Part shown: piece after piece, positions 18,186 to 26,977 of the stretch
How the letters are laid out: every line of letters begins with the position of its first letter
Position numbering within the stretch: the stretch's first letter is position 1
Assembly: GCA_017309115.1 (NCBI GenBank)
Contig: JAFLEF010000014.1
Coordinates: forward strand, 62,001 to 126,000
DNA: 64,000 nucleotides
Direction of reading: 5' to 3'
From: Verrucomicrobiota bacterium
GTDB taxonomy: Bacteria > Verrucomicrobiota > Verrucomicrobiia > Limisphaerales > UBA9464
Made by a program: the position numbers and the translations under genes
Notes under the pieces: generated by a model
The model's database searches: none
Told to the model about the DNA's origin: nothing
What the model saw: only the letters and a program-made list of their open reading frames with translations

Positions 18186-19238
18186 CTATTCGTTCAGCCC
18201 CTCCGTCGCAGCCAGTCGTTGTTCCATCCAACGAACCGTCGGCAGCACGCGCGCGATCGCATTGGCTTCGGTTTGGCCCGGGAACGGTTCCAAAAAGAAT
18301 TTCACCACCGCCACCACCTCGCCATTGCGATCCCGCAACGGCGAGGTCACCAGGAATTCCCCCGGATTCTTACCAAAATAGGCCTCATTTCCCCCAAACA
18401 CATTGTTCTCAGTGTCTCCGGCCGGCAGGCCCAACTCATCCGCATTCTTGGCGGCCAAAACATGCAGCTCAGGACGACCCGACGTTTTCCCGTAGAGACG
18501 CAGATTCAGAATCCGGGGCTGCCGTTCCAACGTGTCCCGCACCAACTTCTCCGCCACGGTGACGAGCGGTTGATACGTTACCTTGGCGTCCGTGAATTCG
18601 CTCACTGCGTCGGATTTGGTCATGAAGCCCACTCGGCCCACGGTGAACGAATTGTCCGTTAGCGTGGGAATCACGCTCTGACCATCGAGCAGTACATCAA
18701 TCCGGTTGGCGGTCACCTTGACCGTCAACTCGTAGAACTGCCCGGTCTTGATGGGAACATCGTTGCCAATGGGTGCAGACCGCTGGCCCTCCACAAACTT
18801 GTAGAACCGCACATTCCCGCGCGCACTCGCTCGCACCACGTAAAAGTTCCGTTCGTCCACCAACCGGAAGACAACTCCCGCCATTTGCTCCACCCGACCC
18901 TTCACCAGCCGAAACCGCGTGGAAAAGGTGAAGTCCCCGTATTTGTCGTCCGGATAGTAAAGTACCGGATACCGCTCATCGGTGGGGTCCTGGGACAACT
19001 GAGCCAACACCGGCAGTTGATTCACCGTCGGCTTGTCCTGCAGCAGCGGCTGAAACTGGGACGGAACATCGGTTTGGATCATCTGCCAATCCGCCGGTCC
19101 GCCACCGCCCATGACAAAGGCTTTGAAGCCGGCCGGGGGCTTGCCCAGGGAGTTGGTGGAGAAATCAAACGCGCGCTCGGCAGCGTGGAGATTTCCCCAT
19201 CCCACCAGAATCAACAACGCGCACCACAAAGGCTTCAT
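18186..19238 (-). CDS. Secreted DUF1080/concanavalin-like protein with a C-terminal cache-like domain
   Basis: 350 residues with a clear signal peptide (MKPLWCALLILVGWG, cleavage after HAA at about residue 19). Residues ~20-225 resemble the 3-keto-disaccharide hydrolase/DUF1080 beta-sandwich: a GDFTFSTRFRLV strand, an AGVVFRLVDERNFYVVRAS strand pair, and LTVKVTANRIDVLLDG. The rest (~230-350) has ILNLRLYGKTSGRPELHVLAAK and a LVTSPLRDRNGEVVAVVKFF strand, as in PAS/cache sensor folds, but no TM or kinase follows. It could bind a sugar or other small ligand in the periplasm. It is divergent from the universal stress protein gene (157 bp between starts). Function unknown. Confidence 0.7.
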   Translation of the reverse strand: MKPLWCALLILVGWGNLHAAERAFDFSTNSLGKPPAGFKAFVMGGGGPADWQMIQTDVPSQFQPLLQDKPTVNQLPVLAQLSQDPTDERYPVLYYPDDKYGDFTFSTRFRLVKGRVEQMAGVVFRLVDERNFYVVRASARGNVRFYKFVEGQRSAPIGNDVPIKTGQFYELTVKVTANRIDVLLDGQSVIPTLTDNSFTVGRVGFMTKSDAVSEFTDAKVTYQPLVTVAEKLVRDTLERQPRILNLRLYGKTSGRPELHVLAAKNADELGLPAGDTENNVFGGNEAYFGKNPGEFLVTSPLRDRNGEVVAVVKFFLEPFPGQTEANAIARVLPTVRWMEQRLAATEGLNE

Positions 19239-19395
19239 CGGTTCGCGACGCTAACAAATCCCCTTCCCGCGGCAAGCCACCTAACCCCGGAACGCAGGCC
19301 CGTGTCCCAGATGATTCTCATTCGGGCGAAACGCGCTTCACTCTTGAGATCTGCCAGTGCTCGTCGGACGCTGCATCCCAACCAAGCCAAGTTCT

Positions 19396-20250
19396 ATGCC
19401 CGATCTCCATCCGCTCCAGGTCAAAACGATCTTCCATCCTTCGGACTTTTCGGCCGCCAGCGAAGTGGCGTTTGCCCACGCCCTCAGGCTGGCTCTGGTT
19501 TCGCGGGCCCAACTCCGCATGCTGCATGTTGCGCCGAATTCCCATACCGACTGGCATGATTTTCCAGGCGTTCGCGAAACCCTGGTTCGCTGGGGGCTGA
19601 TCCAAGCCGACCGTCCCCGGGGTGCCGTTGCCGAGTTGGGCATCGATGTTCGTAAGGTTATCGCCGAAAGTGACCATCCCGTCCGGGCTTGCCTGAGCTA
19701 TCTCGAAAAACACCCCGCCGACCTCATTGTGCTGGCGGTTCACACCCACGAAGGCCGCACGGGCTGGCTGCATCGTCACGTCGGCGAACCAATCGCCAAG
19801 AATGCCGGCCTGATGACGCTGTATCTGCCCCACGGCGTTCCCGGATTCGTTTCCCTCCAGGACGGCTCAGTCACGCTCCGCAATATCCTCATTCCCATCA
19901 CCCAGAAACCTCGGCCTCAGCCCGCGATCGAAGCGGTTCGGCGCCTGGTGGAACATCTGCCCATCCCGCCGGGCAAAATCACGCTGCTGCATGTCGGTCC
20001 CGCCGCGGAGGCCCCTGCTCCGCGTCTGCCCGAACTCCCGGGCTGGACCTGGGACCGCCAAAACCGGGACGGGGATCCGGCTGTCGAAATCCTGGAAGCG
20101 GCCCGGGAACTCCCTGCCGACCTGATGGTCATGACCACGGACGGTCCTGACGGCTTCCTCGATGGGCTTCGCGGCACCACCTCCGAACGGGTTCTGCGCG
20201 AAGCGCGCTGCCCGATCCTGAATCTGCCCGCCGGAACCGTGCTGGGTTGA
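19396..20250 (+). CDS. Tandem-domain universal stress protein (UspA family)
   Basis: 284 residues from ATG 19396; a GTG 13 codons upstream (19357) is less likely because the Usp fold starts just after the ATG (VKTIFHPSDFSAAS). There are two Usp alpha/beta domains. Domain 1 (to ~145) has the VKTI strand and ADLIVLAVHTHEG, but its nucleotide loop is degenerate (VGEPIAKNAG). Domain 2 has LRNILIPIT, ADLMVMTTDGPDG and a better G-x2-G-type loop (GLRGTTSERVLREARCPIL). Such proteins bind ATP or dimerise and help cells survive stress. The transketolase gene starts 140 bp downstream on the same strand. Confidence 0.9.
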   Translation: MPDLHPLQVKTIFHPSDFSAASEVAFAHALRLALVSRAQLRMLHVAPNSHTDWHDFPGVRETLVRWGLIQADRPRGAVAELGIDVRKVIAESDHPVRACLSYLEKHPADLIVLAVHTHEGRTGWLHRHVGEPIAKNAGLMTLYLPHGVPGFVSLQDGSVTLRNILIPITQKPRPQPAIEAVRRLVEHLPIPPGKITLLHVGPAAEAPAPRLPELPGWTWDRQNRDGDPAVEILEAARELPADLMVMTTDGPDGFLDGLRGTTSERVLREARCPILNLPAGTVLG

Positions 20251-20390
20251 TGAGTTCAACTCTCTTCCGGTCGCCGACGGGGTCGTTCTGGGGAATCCGG
20301 GCAAAAACCGGCTTCCAATTCAGGGTCCCCCCCGTAGCCTCCGCCTCTCGTTTGCTCGAATACAAACGCAACCTTACCTGATTCTCGAAC

Positions 20391-22469
20391 ATGGCCGCTG
20401 ATACCTCTGTAGTCGCCAAAGTGGAGTTGCCTCCCCTGACCCCGCTTTCCGTAAAGTCCAAACTGGCACCCACGCCGGCGAACCCACCCAAATACTCCGT
20501 TCGGGTGAAAAACAACGCCGGCACGGAAGTCACTTTGGCCGATCCCCGGGCCACTCGCGCCCTTGTCGCCCTGATGGACGTCCACGCGGTTGTGGGCGGC
20601 GCTGCCTGCCATTGGGGCGGACCCGCCGCCTTTGCCGAAGTGAACGCGGCGATTCACGGCCTGATGTTTGCGACGACGGGCCGTCCCTGGTACGAGGCCT
20701 TCAACTTCGTCAACGACGCCGGTCATGCGGAAAACGGAATTTACGCGCTACGTTCCAACTACGGTTTCGACGGCCTGACGTTTGAGGATCTCAAGGGCTT
20801 CCGGTCCATTCACTCCAAGCTGACCGGCCACGGGGAATCCCATCTCAATCCGGAAGGCGTTCTGCTCTCGAACGGTCCGCTGGGATCCGCCCTGCCCCAA
20901 GCTCAAGGCTTGGCTCTCGGCGACAAACTGGCCGGACGCGACCGGGTCACGATTGTCACCGTTTCCGACGGTGCCTCCATGGAAGGCGAAGCCAAGGAAG
21001 CCTTCGCCGCGATTCCGGGTCTGGCCGGCAAGGGCCGCCTGAACCCCTTCGTCCTGGTGGTCTCCGACAACGACACCAAGCTGTCCGGTCGCATCACCCA
21101 CGACGCCTATTCCATGCACCCCAGCTTGCTGGCCATGCAGGACTTGGGTTGGGACGTCCGTCATGTCGAAACGGGTAACGATTTGCCCTCGGTGTTCCTG
21201 GCGGTGGAAAAAGGTGTGACGGACGCGAAGGCGCATCCCGAGAAGCCGGTTTGCCTGTGGCTCAAGACCGTGAAGGGATACGGCATCAAGGCCACCGAAG
21301 AGAATTCCACCGGTGGTCACGGCTTCCCGCTGTCCAACGGCGAAAAGATTCCCGATTGGATCACGGAGCTCTATAAGGGCGACACCCCGCCGGCGGAGTT
21401 TGTTAACTGGGCCGCCGCACTGCACGCCGACTGGAAGAAGAAGGACGACGAAAAGAAGGCCAAGGCGGCCGCCGCCGCGGGACAACCGGCTCCCGCCGCT
21501 CCGGCCGTGAAAAAGGAGAAGGTCCAGGCCGGACTCGCCGCCGGCGCCATTCGCGCCGCCAAGGAAGGATATCCAGTCTATTCCGTGAGCTCGGACGTCC
21601 AGGGATCCACCGGCATCAGCACTTTCCAAAAGGCCACCGGCCACTTCGTGGAGGTCGGTATCGCCGAGGCCAACATGATTTCCACCGGCGCCGGTCTGAG
21701 CAAAGCCGGGTACATCCCCATCGTCGACACCTTCGGCCAGTTCGGGGTCACCAAGGGCAATCTGCCGCTAACCATGTCGGCGCTCTCCCAAGCGCCGGTG
21801 ATCGCCATGTTCTCGCACGTGGGATTCCAGGATGCCGCCGACGGCGCCTCGCATCAGGCCACCACCTACCTCGCCGCGCTGAGCGCCATTCCCCACACCC
21901 TGGTTGTGGCTCCCAGCTGCGCAAACGAAGCCGAAGCCTTCATGTACGCCGCCATCAAGCACATTGGCGACGAACGCCGGGCCGGACGTGACGGTGAATC
22001 GGTCGTCTTCTTCGTTGGCCGGGAAAACTATCCGGTCGAATGGGTGCCGGGCGCCAATTACGCCTGGGGTAAGGCTCAGGTCATTCAGGAAGGTTCCGAT
22101 GTCGTCCTGATCGGTTCCGGCGTGCTCTTCAGCAAGTGCCTCGAAGCCGCCAAACTGCTCGCCGCCCAGGGACGCTCGGCCACGGTCATCAACAATCCGT
22201 TCATCAACCGGGTCGACCTCGAAACCATCGGCGCCGCCGTCAAGAAGTGCGGCGGCCGGGTGGTCACCATCGAGGACCATCAGTTGATCTGCGGCATGGG
22301 TGCCCAAGTGTCACATGCGCTGTCCAACGCCGGCATCGCCCATCGCATCCATTCGCTGGCGATTCACGGCGAGTTCGGTCAATCGGCCTACCTCGCGGAA
22401 GAGCTGTATGTGAAGCACGGTCTCACCGGACCGAAGATGGCCGAAGCCGCGCTGGCGCTGCTCGCCTAA
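20391..22469 (+). CDS. Transketolase-like protein (TPP enzyme), divergent
   Basis: 692 residues from ATG 20391, the usual length of bacterial transketolase, which moves two-carbon ketol units between sugar phosphates. The N-terminal TPP domain has SDGASMEGEAKEAF (residues 192-205), equal to the GDG...EG motif but with Ser for the first Gly, then VVSDNDTKLSG for metal binding. The first substrate loop is atypical (GGAACHWGG in place of the usual His motif). Residues ~345-385 are a Lys/Ala/Pro-rich linker. The pyrimidine domain contains GHFVEVGIAEANMIS, with the catalytic Glu in the style of the split C-terminal transketolase subunits, and a standard C-terminal domain follows. A factor-independent terminator lies directly downstream. 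Related TPP enzymes cannot be fully excluded. Confidence 0.82.
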   Translation: MAADTSVVAKVELPPLTPLSVKSKLAPTPANPPKYSVRVKNNAGTEVTLADPRATRALVALMDVHAVVGGAACHWGGPAAFAEVNAAIHGLMFATTGRPWYEAFNFVNDAGHAENGIYALRSNYGFDGLTFEDLKGFRSIHSKLTGHGESHLNPEGVLLSNGPLGSALPQAQGLALGDKLAGRDRVTIVTVSDGASMEGEAKEAFAAIPGLAGKGRLNPFVLVVSDNDTKLSGRITHDAYSMHPSLLAMQDLGWDVRHVETGNDLPSVFLAVEKGVTDAKAHPEKPVCLWLKTVKGYGIKATEENSTGGHGFPLSNGEKIPDWITELYKGDTPPAEFVNWAAALHADWKKKDDEKKAKAAAAAGQPAPAAPAVKKEKVQAGLAAGAIRAAKEGYPVYSVSSDVQGSTGISTFQKATGHFVEVGIAEANMISTGAGLSKAGYIPIVDTFGQFGVTKGNLPLTMSALSQAPVIAMFSHVGFQDAADGASHQATTYLAALSAIPHTLVVAPSCANEAEAFMYAAIKHIGDERRAGRDGESVVFFVGRENYPVEWVPGANYAWGKAQVIQEGSDVVLIGSGVLFSKCLEAAKLLAAQGRSATVINNPFINRVDLETIGAAVKKCGGRVVTIEDHQLICGMGAQVSHALSNAGIAHRIHSLAIHGEFGQSAYLAEELYVKHGLTGPKMAEAALALLA

Positions 22470-22492
22470 GTTTGCCGGCAGTTCAGTCCTTC

Positions 22493-22530
22493 ACCGGAGT
22501 CCGGGTTCGCCTGGGCTCCGGTTTTGTTTT
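22493..22530 (+). terminator. Rho-independent terminator after the transketolase gene
   Basis: A perfect ACCGGAG / CTCCGGT stem, extended by imperfect GC pairs, is followed by TTTTGTTTT. It begins 24 bp after the transketolase stop. Confidence 0.85.
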
Positions 22531-22611
22531 GGCATCGACCGGTTCAGAGGATCTATCGCATCCTTTCCGGGTTCCTGACCCTCCCGAAGCACTTCCATTT
22601 CCCCTATTCCC

Positions 22612-23637
22612 ATGCGCATCTACTTCGCCACCAATCGCGATCCGGACAACGTCGATCAACCCACCGATTTCGGATCCCGCTTCAGTGTCAACGGGCTCAC
22701 GGATCTCAGGTTCGGTTGGGCCGAAGTCACCGGTCCCAAATTGGACCAATATCAATTGACCGTCGCCGCCGAGAAACTCGTGGTGGATCCGGACCAAGCC
22801 AAGGTCGGCGACCTGTCCGGTCAGGTCTTGGGTAGCGAAGCGGTGTTCGAAGCCGTGCGCACCGAGATGATCCAAAACAAGATGGACTGCGTGATTTCGA
22901 TTCATGGCTTCAACTACACCTTTCGCGAAGCGCTCCAGCGGACGGCCCAGATGAAGAAGTTCTACGGCGACCGACCCATGGTGTACTTCCTGTTCACGTG
23001 GCCCTCCGACGGTTCCATGTTGCCGTTCAAGGCCTATGCCAGTGATCGCGACGACGCCCGCGCTTCGGGCATAGCCCTCGGCCGCGGCCTGCAAAAATTG
23101 GCCCACTACCTCCGCGGCACCCGACCCGAAGATTACTGCGGTCAATCGGTCCACTTGATGGCCCACAGCATGGGCAACTACGCCCTGCGTTGGGCGGTCC
23201 AGGGTATCTGCGGCAGCGCCGGCAACCGGCTTCGCCGACTCCTCGATCAGGTCATTCTATTCGCGCCCGACGAAGATGACGACGCCCTCGAAGTCAGCCA
23301 CAAATTGCTTCCGCTTCCCGACATGGCCCGTCGGGTCACGGTTTACCACAATCCTGGGGACAAGGCACTGGTGACGAGCGATCTCACCAAGGGCAATCCC
23401 GATCGCCTCGGTGCCAGCGGTCCCCACAACGCGCGCGCCCTGCCCGACAAGGTCTCGGTGGTGAACTGCGAACCGGCGATCCGTCTGAAGGACGATCCCA
23501 CCGGCCATCAATACTACCGGGTCAGCAGCAAGGTTCGCGAGGATGTGTTGGCGGTGCTCAACGGCACGGATCCCCAGGATATCCGAACTCGTCAGTACCA
23601 ACCGGAGACCCGAACCTTTCGCCTGAAAAAGAGCTGA
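22612..23637 (+). CDS. Alpha/beta hydrolase of the DUF900 family
   Basis: 341 residues, no signal peptide, so probably cytosolic. It opens with MRIYFATNR, typical of DUF900 proteins, then the hydrolase strand CVISIHGFNYTF, where HGF forms the oxyanion region. The nucleophile elbow is AHSMGNY with Ser186. A later acid (FAPDEDDD) and a C-terminal His in PTGHQYY are plausible triad partners. Family members are annotated as esterases or lipases without a known substrate. It follows the transketolase terminator, so it has its own promoter. The spacer to the peptidase gene is 63 bp on the same strand. Confidence 0.85.
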   Translation: MRIYFATNRDPDNVDQPTDFGSRFSVNGLTDLRFGWAEVTGPKLDQYQLTVAAEKLVVDPDQAKVGDLSGQVLGSEAVFEAVRTEMIQNKMDCVISIHGFNYTFREALQRTAQMKKFYGDRPMVYFLFTWPSDGSMLPFKAYASDRDDARASGIALGRGLQKLAHYLRGTRPEDYCGQSVHLMAHSMGNYALRWAVQGICGSAGNRLRRLLDQVILFAPDEDDDALEVSHKLLPLPDMARRVTVYHNPGDKALVTSDLTKGNPDRLGASGPHNARALPDKVSVVNCEPAIRLKDDPTGHQYYRVSSKVREDVLAVLNGTDPQDIRTRQYQPETRTFRLKKS

Positions 23638-23700
23638 ACTCGGCGAACCTGCGACCAGTTCCGGCTTTCGCCCGGTGGGCCGGCCCCTAGGCTGAGCCCC

Positions 23701-25353
23701 ATGATGCGTCGAGCGCTCCAGTTTTGCACGGGATGGCTTTGGGTGCCCCTTCTTTGGGCCGCGGAGCTAAATGGGCCCGCCTCCATCACGTCCCAGCAAC
23801 TGCTGAAGGACATCACGATCCTGGCGTCCGATGAATTCGAAGGCCGGGGACCGGGTTCCCGAGGCGAGGAACGCACCACCACGTGGCTGGCTGAGCAGTT
23901 CCAAGCGGCGGGATTGAGTCCGGGCGGACCCAACGGCAGCTGGTTTCAGGAGGTGCCCATGGTGGGCATTCGCTCGACGTTCAGCGCCGCGATGCGCCAA
24001 GGCACGAACGTGATGCCCCTGACCGCGCCGCAGGACCTGGTGGCTTGGGCACCTCCGCAGACGGAGAAGACTTCCGTCAACGACAGCCCGGTCGTGTTCG
24101 TCGGGTACGGCGTGGAAGCCCCGGAGTATGGCTGGGACGATTTCAAGGGCGTCGATCTGCGCGGGAAGACCCTGCTGATGCTGGTGAATGATCCTCCGGT
24201 AATCGACGCCAGCGGCGCCTTGGACCCGACGGTGTTCAAGGGCAAGGCGATGACGTACTACGGGCGTTGGACCTACAAATTTGAAGTCGCCGCCCGCAAA
24301 GGTGCGGCGGCGGCGCTGCTCATTCATGAAACCGGCCCGGCCGGTTACCCGTGGTTCGTGGTGGTGAATTCCTGGAGTCGCGAAAACTTCTCCCTGATCG
24401 CCGCCGGAGAACCGACCGTGAATCTGGCCGGATGGCTCAGCCTAGACGCCGCTCAGCGAGTGATGAAAGACGCCCAGCTGGATTTCGAGACCCTCAAACG
24501 AAAGGCGGTCCAACGCGACTTCCGGCCGGTTCCACTGCCCTTCACCTTCCAGGCCTCAATCACCAATACCCTTCGTCCCTTGCGATCCAAGAACGTCGTG
24601 GGTGTGCTTCCAGGATCCGATCCGCTCCGCCGCAACGACTGGATTATCTATACCGCCCATTGGGATCATCTGGGACGTGACCTCCAGCGGGAAGGCGACC
24701 AGATCTTCAACGGCGCCCTCGACAACGCCACTGGCACCGCCGGATTGCTGGAACTGGCCCGGGCCTTCGCCGCCCTGCCCCAGCGTCCGGCTCGCTCCCT
24801 GATGTTTCTGGCGCTGACCGCCGAAGAACAGGGACTTCTGGGCGCGCGTCACTACGCCTCGTCTCCGTTGCATCCCCTCGAGCGCACGGTCGCCAACATC
24901 AACATGGATGGCCTGAATCCCTGGGGACGGACGGGGGACTTTGCCATCGTGGGCCTTGGGAATTCCTCTTTGGATGACTTGGCCCGCCGCTACGCGACCG
25001 AGCAAGGCCGAACGGTCACCTCCGAAGCACAGCCAGAGAAAGGTACGTTCTATCGCAGCGACCATTTCGAGTTCGCCAAAGTGGGCGTGCCCGCGCTCTA
25101 CGGAAAGGGTGGGACGAACTTCCTCGGCCGTCCGCCGGAGTGGGGCCGAGCCAAAGCGGACGAGTATACCGAACGCGATTACCACAAGGTCAGCGACGAA
25201 TTGAAATCCGACTGGGATCTGAGTGGCGCCGTGGAAGATCTCCAACTGCTGTACCGGGTGGGGTACGAACTGGCGGCCACCTCGCTCTGGCCGGAATGGG
25301 CGCCCAACTCCGAGTTCCGCGCCCGCCGCGAGGCCTCGCGAAGCGCCCGCTAA
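23701..25353 (+). CDS. Secreted M28-family zinc aminopeptidase with PA-like insert
   Basis: 550 residues with a signal peptide (hydrophobic core to about residue 21, WAAEL). It begins with the SEFEGR-like SDEFEGRGPGSRGE motif of M28 exopeptidases. A PA-domain-like region at ~110-270 contains VFVGYGVEAPEYGWDDF. The metallopeptidase core keeps all expected ligands: His320/Asp322 in HWDHLG, bridging Asp341 (ALDNATG), catalytic Glu375 and ligand Glu376 (AEEQG), Asp403 (NMDG) and His455 (SDHFEF). It should release amino acids or dipeptides from peptides in the periplasm or outside. The gene is followed by a dispersed-repeat copy and a convergent sensor kinase gene. Confidence 0.93.
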   Translation: MMRRALQFCTGWLWVPLLWAAELNGPASITSQQLLKDITILASDEFEGRGPGSRGEERTTTWLAEQFQAAGLSPGGPNGSWFQEVPMVGIRSTFSAAMRQGTNVMPLTAPQDLVAWAPPQTEKTSVNDSPVVFVGYGVEAPEYGWDDFKGVDLRGKTLLMLVNDPPVIDASGALDPTVFKGKAMTYYGRWTYKFEVAARKGAAAALLIHETGPAGYPWFVVVNSWSRENFSLIAAGEPTVNLAGWLSLDAAQRVMKDAQLDFETLKRKAVQRDFRPVPLPFTFQASITNTLRPLRSKNVVGVLPGSDPLRRNDWIIYTAHWDHLGRDLQREGDQIFNGALDNATGTAGLLELARAFAALPQRPARSLMFLALTAEEQGLLGARHYASSPLHPLERTVANINMDGLNPWGRTGDFAIVGLGNSSLDDLARRYATEQGRTVTSEAQPEKGTFYRSDHFEFAKVGVPALYGKGGTNFLGRPPEWGRAKADEYTERDYHKVSDELKSDWDLSGAVEDLQLLYRVGYELAATSLWPEWAPNSEFRARREASRSAR

Positions 25354-25392
25354 TGGTCTGCCAACCGACACAGGTTAGTAGCCGATCAGAAG

Positions 25393-25496
25393 TTATCCGC
25401 AGATTATCTCTGATTCCCTCAGATTTCGTTCGGAAGATCGAAGATCCGATATCGGGAACCAGAATCTGCGAAAATCTGCGTTAAATCTGCGGATAA
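25393..25496. repeat. Dispersed intergenic repeat, short copy (13-bp perfect terminal inverted repeats)
   Basis: TTATCCGCAGATT (25393-25405) and its exact reverse complement (25484-25496) bound a 104-bp element lying between two convergent stops. Degenerate AATCTGCG units recur near the right end. The ends match those of the copies at 39553 and 43031, but the centre differs. Confidence 0.75.
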
Positions 25497-25513
25497 ACCC
25501 GCCCCACCGACTT

Positions 25514-26977
25514 CTACCCATTCGCGATCAGCGAACCTACATGGCCCGGCAACGCGGCCGACACCCCCACCACCGGAATCTTCACTGTAAACTCGCTGCC
25601 CTGACCCGGCGCGCCGGTCACGCCCACGGTCCCACCGTGGGCCTCCACCACCGCCTTCACCAAACTCAGACCCAAGCCCAGACCCCGCTGGGATCGGCTC
25701 CGGTCACCTCGATACAGCCGGGTCCAAATCTTGGTCTGCTCCTCGGGGGAAACTCCAATGCCCGTGTCCCGCACCCGGATGATGGCCCAGCCCTCCCGGG
25801 TCTCCGCTCGCACGGTCACTAAGCCTCCCTCCGGAGTGTACTTCAGGGCGTTGTCCACCAGGTTGCCCAAGACCTGCCGCATCCGATCCGGATCCACGGA
25901 CGCCTCGCACCGATCCGGCAACTCGAGCTTCACCTCGATCTTCCGCTCCTCGGCCACAAAGGAATACATCTCCGCGATCTCCCCTAACAGCCCAACGAGG
26001 TCGGTGGACTGCCGATTCAACTTCATCATGCCCGACTCCGCCTCTGTCACATCCATCAGCGTGTTGAGCATTCGCAGCACTCGTTCCGATTCCTCCACGC
26101 AATCCGCCAGCGCTTCCTGCGCAGCAGCCGGATCCTCAGTGTTCTGCAGCGCCACTTCGGCCGTGCCGCGCAGACGGGTAAGCGGTGTGCGCAAATCGTG
26201 CGCGACGTTGTCCAGGGACTCCCGCATGGCCACAAGCAGGGCCTCGTTCTTGTCCAAAACGGTGTTGAAATGCCGCGCCATTTCGGTGAGTTCATCATCC
26301 CCCGGAGGCACCGGGACCCGCGCGTGGCGTTGTCCCTGTTCGAGGATCCGACGCGCCGTTCGGGTTACTTCCCGAATTGGCCGGGTCGCGCTCCAGGCGA
26401 ACAACCCGCCTCCCGCCAGTCCCAGCACAATCGCCACGCCACCCACCTGCCAGAAGGTCTTGCGCAACGGCGCGAACAGAACAGTCCGGCTATCCGTACT
26501 CCGACCCACTTCCAGCATGACCCCGTTGGCCAACTGCCCCTCCGCAATGAGGAAGTCCTTCCTCGCGTTTTGCGGAATCCGCAGCTCCCGCACTTTCTCC
26601 ACGACATACAGGCCGCGGCTCGGTTCCGGCACTTCCCGAGTTTGGACCTCCAACCATTCCGGCGGCACTTCGGCGAGCAACACTTGGCGACCATCCCGGG
26701 ACAGCCGGACATACAGTGATGTCACTCCGGGAAACCCCGCACTGCTGCGCACGGACGCCCGCAAGGCCTCCACACCATAGCGCAGATACACTTCCGAAAA
26801 CCGACTGAACAGCGCCTCCAACTCGGCCCCCGCCCGCTCTTCAATGGTGTGAGTCAAGGCGCGGTACAGCCCCCAGAATAGACCCGTCACGACCAGCAGG
26901 AACACCAGGGCAAACCACAGACTCAGCCGCAGCGCCAGGGACCGCCGAATTTTCTCAAGCAATCGGACGAAGGACAT
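25514..26977 (-). CDS. Sensor histidine kinase, heavy-metal/CusS-like
   Basis: 487 residues from ATG 26977, which overlaps the upstream regulator gene by 23 bp; the longer frame only runs back through that gene. The order is: TM helix at ~12-35 (LWFALVFLLVVTGLFWGLY), a periplasmic sensor of ~135 residues, a second TM (VGGVAIVLGLAGGGLFAW), HAMP (TRPIREVTRTARRI), HisKA with His260 in NVAHDLRTPLTRLRG, and HATPase with N box NLVDNALKYTP, G1 RDTGIGV and G2 GLGLGLSLVKAVVE. The architecture matches the CusS/QseC-like kinases that face the periplasm. It is co-translated with its regulator. The signal is unknown; no metal efflux genes lie nearby. Confidence 0.93.
   Translation of the reverse strand: MSFVRLLEKIRRSLALRLSLWFALVFLLVVTGLFWGLYRALTHTIEERAGAELEALFSRFSEVYLRYGVEALRASVRSSAGFPGVTSLYVRLSRDGRQVLLAEVPPEWLEVQTREVPEPSRGLYVVEKVRELRIPQNARKDFLIAEGQLANGVMLEVGRSTDSRTVLFAPLRKTFWQVGGVAIVLGLAGGGLFAWSATRPIREVTRTARRILEQGQRHARVPVPPGDDELTEMARHFNTVLDKNEALLVAMRESLDNVAHDLRTPLTRLRGTAEVALQNTEDPAAAQEALADCVEESERVLRMLNTLMDVTEAESGMMKLNRQSTDLVGLLGEIAEMYSFVAEERKIEVKLELPDRCEASVDPDRMRQVLGNLVDNALKYTPEGGLVTVRAETREGWAIIRVRDTGIGVSPEEQTKIWTRLYRGDRSRSQRGLGLGLSLVKAVVEAHGGTVGVTGAPGQGSEFTVKIPVVGVSAALPGHVGSLIANG

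Noticed and set aside
25376-25513. Intrinsic terminators for the convergent peptidase and kinase genes
   Set aside because: The inverted ends are nearly 80 bp apart and have no T-run; a dispersed repeat explains them better.
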